Below, piece after piece: positions 26,058 through 33,673 of a stretch of DNA of 64,000 nucleotides; the stretch's first letter is position 1; each line of letters begins with the position of its first letter. The stretch spans positions 1 to 64,000 of the forward strand of contig JBEKHR010000012.1 of NCBI GenBank assembly GCA_050012175.1. Direction: 5' to 3'. The position numbers and the translations under genes were made by a program. Under the pieces are notes generated by a model. That model was not told the DNA's origin. It was given only the letters and a program-made list of their open reading frames with translations, and ran no database searches. This stretch comes from CAVROP01 sp050012175. Lineage in GTDB: Bacteria; Acidobacteriota; Terriglobia; UBA7540.

Positions 26058-27203
26058 TCACGCAAAGCGGGTTGGCCGATAAGCTTCGAGGGAGAGAGAG
26101 GTGGAGCGGGCGAGAACCAGCTCGGAGATTTGCTGAGCTGTGACGGGAGCCAAAAGGATGCCGTGGCGAAAGTGACCAGTGGCCAGGATAAGATTTTGCA
26201 GCTTGCTGTAGCCCAGAACCGGCAGATGATCTGCCGTGTCGGGCCGCAGCCCCGCCCAGGCACGGCGGAAAGAGCAGTCCTTCAGGAAAGGCGCGAACCT
26301 CATTGCCCCGTTGAGGATGGATTGTAATCCCTCGGCCATGACCGCTTTTTCGAACCCGGCATATTCCACCGTGGTGCCCACCACGACCCGGCGGGGAGAG
26401 CGGGGCACCAGGTAGTGGATTCCGGCACGAACCACATAGGGGAGTTCATGGGGCGATTCGAATTCCATCATTTGGCCGCGACAAGGTTGCATGGGGAGCG
26501 CAAGCCCGACCTGGGCGGCAAGTCCTTCCGACCAGCAGCCCGCCGCAAGCACGAAGCACCCTGCTGAAAAGAGTGTTGTTTCGCCGCCGGCATGGCCGGA
26601 GTTGGCGTGAATTGCTTCCACACGGTTCTCGCGGACGTTCAATTCCTCCGCTGGGCAGTGGGCGTAGAATCTCACGCCCAGGCGTTGGGCGGCTTCGATC
26701 ACGGCCCGCGTTAACTTCTCGTTGTCCACCCAGTAGTCCTCAGAAATGCCGAGGGCAAGCCGGATCTCACTCGAAAGCCCCGGCATCTTGTGCTGAAGGC
26801 TGGCCGGAGTGAGCCTTTCCAGTGGCAGGCCCGCGCGCGTCTGGGTCCAGAAGAGCTTTTCAAGTTCTGCGACCTGCTTTTCCTCAACCGCGACCAGCAG
26901 GCTACCTTCGCGACGAAAGCCTACCTCCTGCCCGCTCAGTTCCTCAATCTCCGAAACGAAGCCCGGAAACAGAGCATGGCTTGCGGCGCACAAGGCGAAG
27001 AATGCGTCGGGCTCAGGGGTTTCCCCCTGGGGAGCGATCATTCCCGCTGCCGCGCTGCTGGCTTCAGCCCCGGGCTCGCCGCGATCGAAAACCAACACCC
27101 GGAGCTTTGCTTGCGCCAAGCGCAGTGCGATTGAAGAGCCGATCAAGCCACCACCGATTACGATCACGTCTGCGGTGCGCGAATTGTCCAAGGTGATAGC
27201 CAT
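26058..27203 (-). CDS. thiO: Glycine oxidase ThiO
   Basis: The 381-residue flavoprotein begins with the dinucleotide-binding motif VIVIGGGLIGSSIALRLAQ (residues 13-31) and has the DAO-family segments SSAAAGMIAPQGE, FVLAAGCWSEGL, RGQMMEFESP, YLVPRSPRRVVVGTTVEYAGF and AGLRPDTADHLPVLG followed by ATGHFRHGILLAP. ThiO oxidises glycine to iminoglycine for the thiazole ring of thiamine. Other thi genes are not adjacent and no TPP riboswitch was seen upstream, so a related D-amino-acid oxidase role cannot be excluded. Confidence 0.85.
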   Translation of the reverse strand: MAITLDNSRTADVIVIGGGLIGSSIALRLAQAKLRVLVFDRGEPGAEASSAAAGMIAPQGETPEPDAFFALCAASHALFPGFVSEIEELSGQEVGFRREGSLLVAVEEKQVAELEKLFWTQTRAGLPLERLTPASLQHKMPGLSSEIRLALGISEDYWVDNEKLTRAVIEAAQRLGVRFYAHCPAEELNVRENRVEAIHANSGHAGGETTLFSAGCFVLAAGCWSEGLAAQVGLALPMQPCRGQMMEFESPHELPYVVRAGIHYLVPRSPRRVVVGTTVEYAGFEKAVMAEGLQSILNGAMRFAPFLKDCSFRRAWAGLRPDTADHLPVLGYSKLQNLILATGHFRHGILLAPVTAQQISELVLARSTSLSLEAYRPTRFA

Positions 27204-27389
27204 CCCTGCAAGTGTACCAGCGGGATGGTTGGTTGGCTACCCTTGTGGGACCGGGGCGAGGCGTGTGGCGCCCGTGTGATTGAGGGAGCGCCCGGGCGAA
27301 ACGTGCTCCCCGGCGAAGAGCCCGCGGGGACTATGGCATAATAGGAGCTTTGGCGCAGCGGCAGTTGCGCACGCCCCAGGGAGCGCTAA

Positions 27390-28028
27390 TTGACCTGTCC
27401 TATTTGTAGTAAGCGCAAGGTGAAGAGGTTTTGCCCCGCAAGAGGAGAAAACATCTGCTCGGTTTGTTGTGGAACCGAACGCGAAGTGAGCATCGACTGT
27501 CCCTCGGACTGTCCCCACCTCGTGGCCAGCCGCGAGTACGATGAGGGGCGCCGCCAGGTCGATTGGGAGAAGATTCCCTTTCCTGATGCCAGGATTCCAT
27601 TTGAGTTTGCCCAAAGCCACAGCATGCTCCTGATCGCGTTGATCTCTTCCATCTGGGAATATGCCCGGGGCCATCGCCAGGTGGTAGACACGGACGCGAT
27701 TGCGGCGCTCCAGGCGCTGGCTGAGACTTACCGTACGCTTTCGAGCGGCCTCTATTACGAAAAGCCTCCCGATTATCTCTACCGGCGGGAACTCTACCAA
27801 GTGCTCAAGGCGGCCCTGGAAGAATTCAAGGAAGCCGAAACTCAAAGGCTTGGTTTGATCACCACACGCGACAGCGAAATCCGGGATGCGCTGACCTTCC
27901 TCACCCAACTCGGCGCCACGCGCGAGAACGGCCGTCCAAAGGGCCGCGCCTTCCTTGACCTGATTCGGACCCAGCTTGGTCCCGAAGCATCCGCCAAACC
28001 CGCTTCAAATATCGTGCTGCTGCCGTAA
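27390..28028 (+). CDS. Cys-rich N-terminal zinc-ribbon-like hypothetical protein
   Basis: The 212-residue protein starts at TTG with AGGGAG eight bases upstream. The first 45 residues hold eight Cys and one His: CPIC, FCPARGENICSVCCGTERE, and CPSDCPHL, which could bind one or two Zn ions. The rest is mainly helical (ALQALAETYRTLSSGLYYE; ALEEFKEAETQRLG). I do not recognise a named family, though the arrangement resembles uncharacterised proteins common in soil bacteria. It stands alone between thiO and the sigma-factor operon. Confidence 0.75.
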   Translation: MTCPICSKRKVKRFCPARGENICSVCCGTEREVSIDCPSDCPHLVASREYDEGRRQVDWEKIPFPDARIPFEFAQSHSMLLIALISSIWEYARGHRQVVDTDAIAALQALAETYRTLSSGLYYEKPPDYLYRRELYQVLKAALEEFKEAETQRLGLITTRDSEIRDALTFLTQLGATRENGRPKGRAFLDLIRTQLGPEASAKPASNIVLLP

Positions 28029-28176
28029 TGATCAAGGTAGCGCAGGTTCCACTCTCCGGACCTGCGGTCCTTAGGAATTGGACCATTGATTCAATGAATC
28101 ATGGATTCAATTGCGAAAAACTGCCGTTACGCACTGCGCCAAGTGCAGGCCGAAGCTTGCACCTGGCGCCTTGCCT

Positions 28177-29004
28177 TTACTGTTCGCTAGGTGTTTTTGC
28201 CGCCGGCGCGTTGTTAGTAGAGGGCCTGCCACTCTTGATCGTGTAATTGGGCGGCACCTGGAAGAGTGCCGGGTCGGGCTCGGAGCGGACGATATTCGTC
28301 AACTGGAACGTCGTTTCGCCAAACTGCGGATTGACTTGCTTGCGCATCACGTCGGTTTGTAGCTCCGGCGAGTACCAGCGCTCGGTGACACTCGCGATGG
28401 GGGCCTGGTTACCGACCTGCCCGGCGGGAATGGTGCGCGTGATGCGTGTCCCTTGCGCCGTCACTCCTCCGATCACTTGCGTGCCGAGCGACTCGGTTTC
28501 GATGTTGGGGTTCTCAGGCCTTTGCTGTGCTGTTTCAGCCCGCCTCCAAGCTCCCGCGTGCGCTCGAAACGGCATCTCGCGCGCTTCCTGCGTATCGGGG
28601 TTCAGCGTGTGGATGAATCCGCTGACAGGATCGGTAATCGAGATTACCTTGCGCGGAGTCCCTTGCGTTGCCCAGGGGCCGATGGCGCCGATTTCCTGCT
28701 CGCGCCGCGTCCGTCCCTGGCTGTCGCGGTACACGTTCGCAGTGGTCGTGGTATGAATGGTGTTCCCACCTGCCAGGGCCTGGGTGCGCTCGGTGACCGC
28801 TTGCGCGGAGTAAGGCGCACCCGTCACGACTTTGCCTCCAGAGAAGGGCTCTGCACCTGCAAAGCGCGCCCTTCCGAACCTGCCATTGGGGGGTGGCGGG
28901 TTTTGTGCCCTGGCGTTCGGCAAGACGGCCGCAGCCAGAAACATCCAGCACACGCCCACCGCCCAAATCATCGTAATTCTTGAGTTCCTCTGATTCACTT
29001 TCAT
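28177..29004 (-). CDS. Secreted protein of the sigma/anti-sigma operon
   Basis: The 275-residue protein starts at ATG 29004 behind GGAGGAG and has a signal peptide (MIWAVGVCWMFLAAAVLPNARAQ). After a Pro-rich segment it has a beta-rich domain with TTTTANVYRDSQGRTRREQE, ISITDPVSGFIHTLNPDT and ERWYSPELQTDVMRKQVNPQFGE. These phrases recur in many acidobacterial exported proteins with no known role. It is the third gene after an ECF sigma factor and its anti-sigma factor and could be their sensor partner or main target. A heptanucleotide array separates it from the anti-sigma gene. Confidence 0.78.
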   Translation of the reverse strand: MKVNQRNSRITMIWAVGVCWMFLAAAVLPNARAQNPPPPNGRFGRARFAGAEPFSGGKVVTGAPYSAQAVTERTQALAGGNTIHTTTTANVYRDSQGRTRREQEIGAIGPWATQGTPRKVISITDPVSGFIHTLNPDTQEAREMPFRAHAGAWRRAETAQQRPENPNIETESLGTQVIGGVTAQGTRITRTIPAGQVGNQAPIASVTERWYSPELQTDVMRKQVNPQFGETTFQLTNIVRSEPDPALFQVPPNYTIKSGRPSTNNAPAAKTPSEQ

Positions 29005-29025
29005 CGTCTCCTCCATGATTCGTCC

Positions 29026-29104
29026 GGTAGGTAGTAGGTCGTAGGTGGTAGGTGGGGGAAACACCAGCCAATGTCTGCTGCCTTATACCACCTACTACCT
29101 ACCG
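29026..29104. repeat. Inverted pair of heptanucleotide arrays (GTAGGTG family)
   Basis: Units close to GTAGGTA/GTAGGTC/GTAGGTG run from 29026 to 29056, and the complement (CCACCTACTACCTACC) runs from 29088 to 29104. The array pair fills the gap between the anti-sigma stop and the next gene and can form a hairpin. Confidence 0.75.
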
Positions 29105-29105
29105 T

Positions 29106-29990
29106 TTAATTCACCAACCGTATCGCCAATGGAACTCCATCGCTTCCCAGGGCGACGTCAGCCTGGACAGGCTCTTCCGTAGCATCATCGTTGTCCATTG
29201 GAAGCCCAAACGCCAGAAGCGCCTCGGCAGGAAGCGACACGCGGACGAGCATTGCCTCAGCCATGCATTCAGAGTCGTCACAAGTCCCCAGGGGAATGAA
29301 ATCCGTTGTCACCTCGCTCGCAGATTCGTCCAGCGCAGCTCTCTCCGAGCGCCCGTGGGGAACAGCCTGCGCCGCTGAACGTTGTTGGGGATGGTCGAGA
29401 CCCGAACCCTGGAGTTCTCGGTTTGTCGAACTTCGCGGGCCCGGCTCAGCGGTCCGTCGTGTCGCGACTTGCGATTGGGCCCCCTGGCTTTGGGCCTTCA
29501 CTTGCCGTTCGCTTTGCCCAGGCACGGAGGGCTGCCCTTGTTTGGCCGGTGAGGGTTCGGACGATGCCAGCGGCGGGTTGCTCGCGACCTGGGGTTGGGG
29601 GACGCTCGAGCGTGGATGAACGAGCGACGTCCGCAAAACCACTACCCACGCTGCGGCTACGGTGGCGGCAAATACCAATCCCCAGCTCAGCCGGCGCCAG
29701 AGTCGCTTCCCAGCGAGCCCAAAACGTGGGGCGCCCTCCCGCAAAGTTCTTTCGCGAAAAGCCTGGACCAATGCTTCTTCAACGCGGGCAGGCGCGCGCT
29801 GGACATCAAGGGTCCTCGCGAACGCTTGCAGGCTTTCCGTCAGCTTGGTCTCTTCGTCGAGGCGCAGGGCGCACCATAGACAACGGCCGGCGTGCTCCAA
29901 AGCCTCGAGTTGCTTTGTCTTGTCAGCCGCTCGCCGGCTCACAATCTCGTGAATCATGCTTTCGAAATCTTTGCAGTTCATGCCAGACAC
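29106..29990 (-). CDS. Anti-sigma factor with zinc-finger-like N-terminus
   Basis: The 294-residue protein has a ZAS-like N-terminal domain with HAGRCLWCALRL (HxxxCxxC, residues 28-35), one transmembrane helix (LSWGLVFAATVAAAWVVVL, about 105-123), a long Pro/Ser/Gln-rich periplasmic stretch and a folded C-terminal part (DFIPLGTCDDSECMAEAMLVRVSLPAEALLAFG). It should hold the ECF sigma factor at the membrane and release it on a periplasmic signal. It overlaps the sigma gene by 13 bases, so the two are translated together. Confidence 0.85.
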   Translation of the reverse strand: MSGMNCKDFESMIHEIVSRRAADKTKQLEALEHAGRCLWCALRLDEETKLTESLQAFARTLDVQRAPARVEEALVQAFRERTLREGAPRFGLAGKRLWRRLSWGLVFAATVAAAWVVVLRTSLVHPRSSVPQPQVASNPPLASSEPSPAKQGQPSVPGQSERQVKAQSQGAQSQVATRRTAEPGPRSSTNRELQGSGLDHPQQRSAAQAVPHGRSERAALDESASEVTTDFIPLGTCDDSECMAEAMLVRVSLPAEALLAFGLPMDNDDATEEPVQADVALGSDGVPLAIRLVN

Positions 29991-30601
29991 CTGCTTGGAT
30001 CGATGGCCTTATTTCCGGCTTCGACCTTCTTCCCACCCGCCAGCTTCTGGATGAGCAAGGCGCGCCCGCGGTGCAAACGCGAGCGCACCGTGCCCACGGA
30101 ACATCCCAAGACCGACGCAGCATCCTCGTAACTCATTTCATTCAAGTCGCACACAACCACAGCTTCGCGGTAGTGCTCGGGCAGGCTCAAGATCGCTTGT
30201 TGCACCAAATGGATCGATTCCCGGCGGCTCATCTCGGAGTGCGGGTTCTCGGGAGAAAGAGGGGTGAGATCTCCCCAATCCCTCGACCCGACCCGCGCCG
30301 GCGGGATCGAGACATACGTCTGGTCGCGCTTGATAAGGCGCAGCGCGTGATGGCGCGCCATTCCCAGGAGATATGCGCCGAGCGAACCGCGCGAGGGGTC
30401 GTAGCCTCGGCTGTCTCGAATCAGCGCCATGAACACTTCCTGGGTGACGTCCTCGGCGAGAGGGGCGGAGCCGCTCATCTCCAGCACAAAGCGGTAAATG
30501 CCTCCCTGACGGCGCCGATACAATGTTGCAAAGGCGTCTTCGTCCCCACCCTGCATCATCCTCAGCAACTGCTCGTCTCGAATCTCAGTGAGTCCGGCCA
30601 T
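29978..30601 (-). CDS. ECF-type RNA polymerase sigma factor
   Basis: The 207-residue protein has region 2 (MMQGGDEDAFATLYRRRQGGIYRFVLEMSGS, LAEDVTQEVFMALIR) and region 4 (LSLPEHYREAVVVCDLNEMSYEDAASVLGCSVGTVRSRLHRGRALL), the two-domain plan of extracytoplasmic-function sigma factors. The linker is longer than usual (about 35 residues with a PLSPENPHSEM stretch). GGAAC at 30645-30649 on the minus strand may be a -35 box of an autoregulated promoter, but no convincing -10 was found. It heads an operon with its anti-sigma factor and a secreted protein. Confidence 0.92.
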   Translation of the reverse strand: MAGLTEIRDEQLLRMMQGGDEDAFATLYRRRQGGIYRFVLEMSGSAPLAEDVTQEVFMALIRDSRGYDPSRGSLGAYLLGMARHHALRLIKRDQTYVSIPPARVGSRDWGDLTPLSPENPHSEMSRRESIHLVQQAILSLPEHYREAVVVCDLNEMSYEDAASVLGCSVGTVRSRLHRGRALLIQKLAGGKKVEAGNKAIDPSRCLA

Positions 30602-31295
30602 CGTTCGTTGCTTTCATCAGGTATTCCGTTTCGAGCTCCCAAAAGTTCCACAAAATGTTCGGAATGTGGACCTGCACCACCCCTTACGAACAGTGTCTGG
30701 CTCCGAAATCGGAAGGGCAGGGCTTCAGCCCCGCCGCTAGAATTTGGCCTTTTGGGGTCGCTCTTTCGCTTCGTTTGAGTTTTTTTGCATACTCTTGGCA
30801 CATTTTTCGGCCCCTTTTGCACGCCTTTTGGGTTCGTTTTTTGGGCACTTTTGTTGATTCTAAAGGACTTCTTAGGTTCGTTCCGTTAGATTTAACATCT
30901 TTTGTGATCTTCCTGCGCGTCTCTGGAACATTTGCCGCGGCCTTGCTGGAGCACTCTGTCCCCGGAATTGGCATCGGCCCGACCAGCCGAGGATCTTCGG
31001 GAATGAAAATCAGTCCTACCTCCCTGGCTTCGCAGGGCCGGTGAGGGCTGTAACCTCGCAAGCTCCGGACGGCCTCTTCGTGAAGGTCCATATTCGTAGC
31101 CTACCTTAGGGCCGCGCGTTTGTCAAGACCTCCCCTCCCCCTGGTTGACGAGCACGATGAGGTATATGGGGCGAGTTTCTAATGCCTGGAGACCGCAGAG
31201 CTTCGCTCTGCGCCAGCCAGTTTCGTATCCAGCCTCCTGTAAGTTGCGAAGCAAGCCTGGCGCCTCGACCTGTTGGGGCGGCTATTGAAAAGCAG
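30602..31295. other. Long intergenic region with low-confidence open frames
   Basis: Open frames exist on both strands, the longest a minus-strand frame at 30684-31091 coding a very basic 135-residue product starting MDLHEEAVRSLRG. Its tail is translated repeat DNA (GGCGGGGCTGAAGCCC hairpin at about 30715-30740) and a purine-rich tract, so I doubt it is a full gene, although its first 45 residues look protein-like. At 31144 a TTGACG with TATATG further on could be a promoter reading rightward. Confidence 0.4.
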
Positions 31296-31325
31296 TAGAC
31301 AGTTGGCAGAAAACGGCGCTATACT
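31296..31325 (+). promoter_or_regulatory. Promoter of the first secreted-protein paralogue
   Basis: TAGACA (31296-31301) and TATACT (31320-31325) are 18 bases apart. The TATACT box and the following bases are repeated exactly before the second paralogue at 32015, which supports function. Confidence 0.5.
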
Positions 31326-31363
31326 ATCGGTATTCCACGCACACACGCCTAAAAGGAGGCCAT

Positions 31364-31858
31364 ATGCGCTTAAAGACTCTTTTATCATTTCTAGTTGTTT
31401 TCGCGCTGGCCGCGGTGGCTAGCGCGCAGACCAAGATTTCCGGCACGCTCCAGTGCAGCAAACCGGACCAACAGCACGCGATCGAGGTTGGAGACCGACC
31501 CAACCATTCTTTCGTGATCAGTCAGACCAAGTGTACTTGGACCAACCCCCCCGAAATTGCGGGAGTTCAAAGCAAGGAGCACGTCGTTACACAATTCTAC
31601 GAAGTCAGCGGCAATCGCTCGCACGGCCAGGAGTATGCTGTGGGCACGATGACTAACGGAGACAAGTATTACGGCCGTGTCCAGGGCTCAGCCACCCTAA
31701 AGGACGGGGTGCCCGAGAGCATAGAAGGCAAATGGAGCTTCGCCGGCGGTACGGGCAAGCTCAAGGGCCTGAAGGGAACGGGCACCTACAAGGGTAAGGG
31801 TGCCCCTGATGGTACGTCGAATGTGGAGGTCGAAGGCGAATACGAACTCCCCAAATAA
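31364..31858 (+). CDS. Secreted beta-rich protein, paralogue 1
   Basis: The 164-residue protein has a clear signal peptide (MRLKTLLSFLVVFALAAVASA|Q) and a mature domain with alternating hydrophobic strands, ending GKWSFAGGTGKLKGLKGTGTYKGKG and EGEYELPK. The GGTGKLKGLKG segment resembles the barrel-closing strands of lipocalin- or dirigent-like proteins, but I cannot assign a family. AGGAGG precedes the ATG. It is 695 bp upstream of a close paralogue, with about 85 percent of residues unchanged by eye. Confidence 0.82.
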   Translation: MRLKTLLSFLVVFALAAVASAQTKISGTLQCSKPDQQHAIEVGDRPNHSFVISQTKCTWTNPPEIAGVQSKEHVVTQFYEVSGNRSHGQEYAVGTMTNGDKYYGRVQGSATLKDGVPESIEGKWSFAGGTGKLKGLKGTGTYKGKGAPDGTSNVEVEGEYELPK

Positions 31859-31991
31859 ACCAGCCTTGGGGAGGCGGGGGACGTCACGCGGCAACTGATC
31901 CTCTGCCTCCCCGCGTATTTTCCCCCACGTCTGGGACCTGGAAGAGGCGGGCGCCTCGCCAGTAACATTTAACATGACTCGATGCGCCCCC

Positions 31992-32020
31992 TAGACCAGA
32001 CCCGAAAACGGCGCTATACT
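31992..32020 (+). promoter_or_regulatory. Promoter of the second secreted-protein paralogue
   Basis: TAGACC (31992-31997), a 17-base spacer and TATACT (32015-32020). The -10 region is identical to that of the first paralogue. Confidence 0.5.
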
Positions 32021-32058
32021 ATCGGCATTCCAAGCAGACACGCCTAAAAGGAGGCCAT

Positions 32059-32553
32059 ATGCGCTTAAAGACTCTTTTATCATTTCTAGTTGTTTTCGCG
32101 CTGGCCGCGGTGGCTAGCGCACAGACCAAGGTTTCCGGCACGGCGCAGTGCGGCAAACCGGACCAACAGCAGGCGATCGAGGTTGGAGACCGACCCAACC
32201 ATTCTTTTGTGATCAGTCAGATGAAGTGCACTTGGACCAAATCCGTCGAAATTGCGGGACTTCAAAGCAAGGAGGAGGTCGATACACTCTTCAGTGAAGT
32301 CAGCGGCAATCGCTCGCGCGACCAGGGGTATGCTGTGGGCACGATGACTAACGGAGACAAGTATTACGGCCGTGTCCAGGGCTCAGCCACCCTAAAGGAC
32401 GGGGTGCCCGAGAGCGCCGAAGGCAAATGGAGCTTCGCCGGCGGTACGGGCAAGCTCAAGGGCCTGAAGGGAAAGGGCACCTTCAAGTCCAAGGGTGCCC
32501 CGGATGGTACGTCGACTTATGAGATCGAAGGGGAATACGAACTCCCCAAATAA
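32059..32553 (+). CDS. Secreted beta-rich protein, paralogue 2
   Basis: Same length, signal peptide and start signal as the copy at 31364. Differences cluster in the middle (for example TKSVEIAGLQSKEEVDTLFSEV against TNPPEIAGVQSKEHVVTQFYEV) and near the end (KGTFKSKG), while the signal peptide is identical. This suggests selection on the exposed part after duplication, although conversion of the 5' part would look the same. Function unknown. Confidence 0.82.
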   Translation: MRLKTLLSFLVVFALAAVASAQTKVSGTAQCGKPDQQQAIEVGDRPNHSFVISQMKCTWTKSVEIAGLQSKEEVDTLFSEVSGNRSRDQGYAVGTMTNGDKYYGRVQGSATLKDGVPESAEGKWSFAGGTGKLKGLKGKGTFKSKGAPDGTSTYEIEGEYELPK

Positions 32554-32594
32554 AACAGCCGTGGGGAGACGGGGGACATCACGCGGCAACTGAT

Positions 32595-32942
32595 GGGTGT
32601 GCGACATAAGAGCGGGAGTCCTGCCGCTGGTGCATGACATATTTGTGAAAGCTTACGGCGGCAGCAGCAGAGTGGTCCGGGGAGCCCGCCTAGCGGGCGA
32701 TAGAACTTAGCCCAGGGCGCAAGCCCTGGGAACCAGGCCCAAGCGCCGGTCAAGCTCCGGAAGGGGCGGCAGAACCGGGGAGAGTTCCCGCGTCGAAACC
32801 TTTTCTTTCGCCCCGCTGGGGCTCCCGCGAACAAGAGGGCTTTCTGCACCCAGGGCTGGCGCCCTGGGCTATCCCGCAGGGCGGGATCGGCCCTCCGGGC
32901 CTTTGCCCTTGCGTACCAGTACGTTCAGAAGCGTGCACCCGT
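32595..32942. mobile_element. 348-bp non-autonomous element with target-site duplication
   Basis: The insertion is flanked by AACTGAT on both sides and separates two parts of a 3' region that is continuous in the first tandem copy. Its ends are imperfect inverted repeats (GGGTGTGCG at the left, CGTGCACCC at the right). Inside are REP-type hairpins such as GCCCGCCTAGCGGGC and CCCAGGGCGCAAGCCCTGGG with an inverse CCCAGGGCTGGCGCCCTGGG. It has no gene of its own and must have been moved by an enzyme from elsewhere. Confidence 0.75.
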
Positions 32943-33147
32943 AACTGATCCTCTTCCTCCCCACGTATTTGCCCCCACGTGTGGGACGTGCAAGCGGGGG
33001 GCGCCTCGCCAACTGGAATCCCCCGCAATCGCACACAATTGGCCTGCTTTGGTCTTCTCGTCCCGACGCAAAGGTTTTGAAGCTCTCATTCTGGGCGCAG
33101 ACTCCATGAACTCTCGGGTCGCGATTGTGCGCGAGAGTGCGCGAAGT

Positions 33148-33290
33148 GCTTTGGAGTGCGGTAGCTTGCTACCGCTTTCTCCCCCTCGCCGGGACCAGCT
33201 TGCTGGCCGTGCGGCGGTGTGCCCCGTGTGGGCAGGTGAGGCCGCGAGCAAGCTCGCCGGATCAAAGCGGCAGCAAGCTGCCGCACTCCA
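33148..33290. repeat. BIME, GCTTTGGAGTGCGG family, copy 1
   Basis: The unit starts TGCTTTGGAGTGCGGTAGC and ends with the near-complement GCTGCCGCACTCCA, with GGGACCAGCTTGCTGGCC inside. The same element occurs at 59779-59926, 26 kb away. Confidence 0.75.
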
Positions 33291-33303
33291 TAGCGCCAGC
33301 GAC

Positions 33304-33373
33304 GCAGGGCTGTTCCACAATCGTTGCACCATCCCTCAGTGTGATCGTTTTACCGGAAATCGCCGGCACGCGC
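33304..33373. repeat. Left direct repeat of the defence island
   Basis: About 70 bases from GCAGGGCTGTTCCAC to CGCCGGCACG recur with roughly four mismatches at 37377-37446. Read on the minus strand the repeat encodes ISGKTITLRDGATIVEQPC, the end of an lhr-type helicase. The defence genes lie between the copies. Confidence 0.85.
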
Positions 33374-33673
33374 TTTTCGGCGCGTCTGCGATTTGCCAAA
33401 GGGGGCGGTCGCCGGTTGGCACAAGCCCTGTACCGGCGATCGAAATCGTCGCCCGTTCGGCTCCCCGCACGCTACGCTGACTGCAAACCTGCCGCCGCGG
33501 GTCTGCGCCACTGGCGATTTTTGGTGTCAGTACTACCCAATTGGCCGAACATTCGTATGGCAATCGCCGAAGGATGAAGTTGACGTCACACGCCCAGTTT
33601 CTCTATTAATGGGGCACCGCACATTCTGGTCGTGAAGAAAGGGCGACATTAGTCCGCGCTACTATCAGGCCTG
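33374..33673. other. Stretch between left repeat and helicase gene
   Basis: About 300 bases with no convincing gene. A possible DUF-length minus frame (33336-33563) has a composition unlike a protein. It contains GTTGACGTCACACGCC near 33579 and reads into the helicase stop region. Confidence 0.4.

Larger units (their letters stand above)
31311..33019. repeat. Tandem duplication of a promoter-gene-3' region unit
   Basis: Copy one (about 31311-31964) and copy two (from about 32006) share promoter, Shine-Dalgarno, coding region and the stretch after the stop, displaced by 695 bp. In copy two the 3' stretch is interrupted: its left part ends at AACTGAT (32588-32594) and its right part resumes at AACTGAT (32943-32949) and continues to about 33019, matching 31886-31964. 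Confidence 0.85.

Noticed and set aside
30684..31091. Possible 135-residue basic protein on the minus strand
   Set aside because: The tail is repeat DNA and a purine tract with no ribosome-binding site. It is kept only as a note in the intergenic entry.
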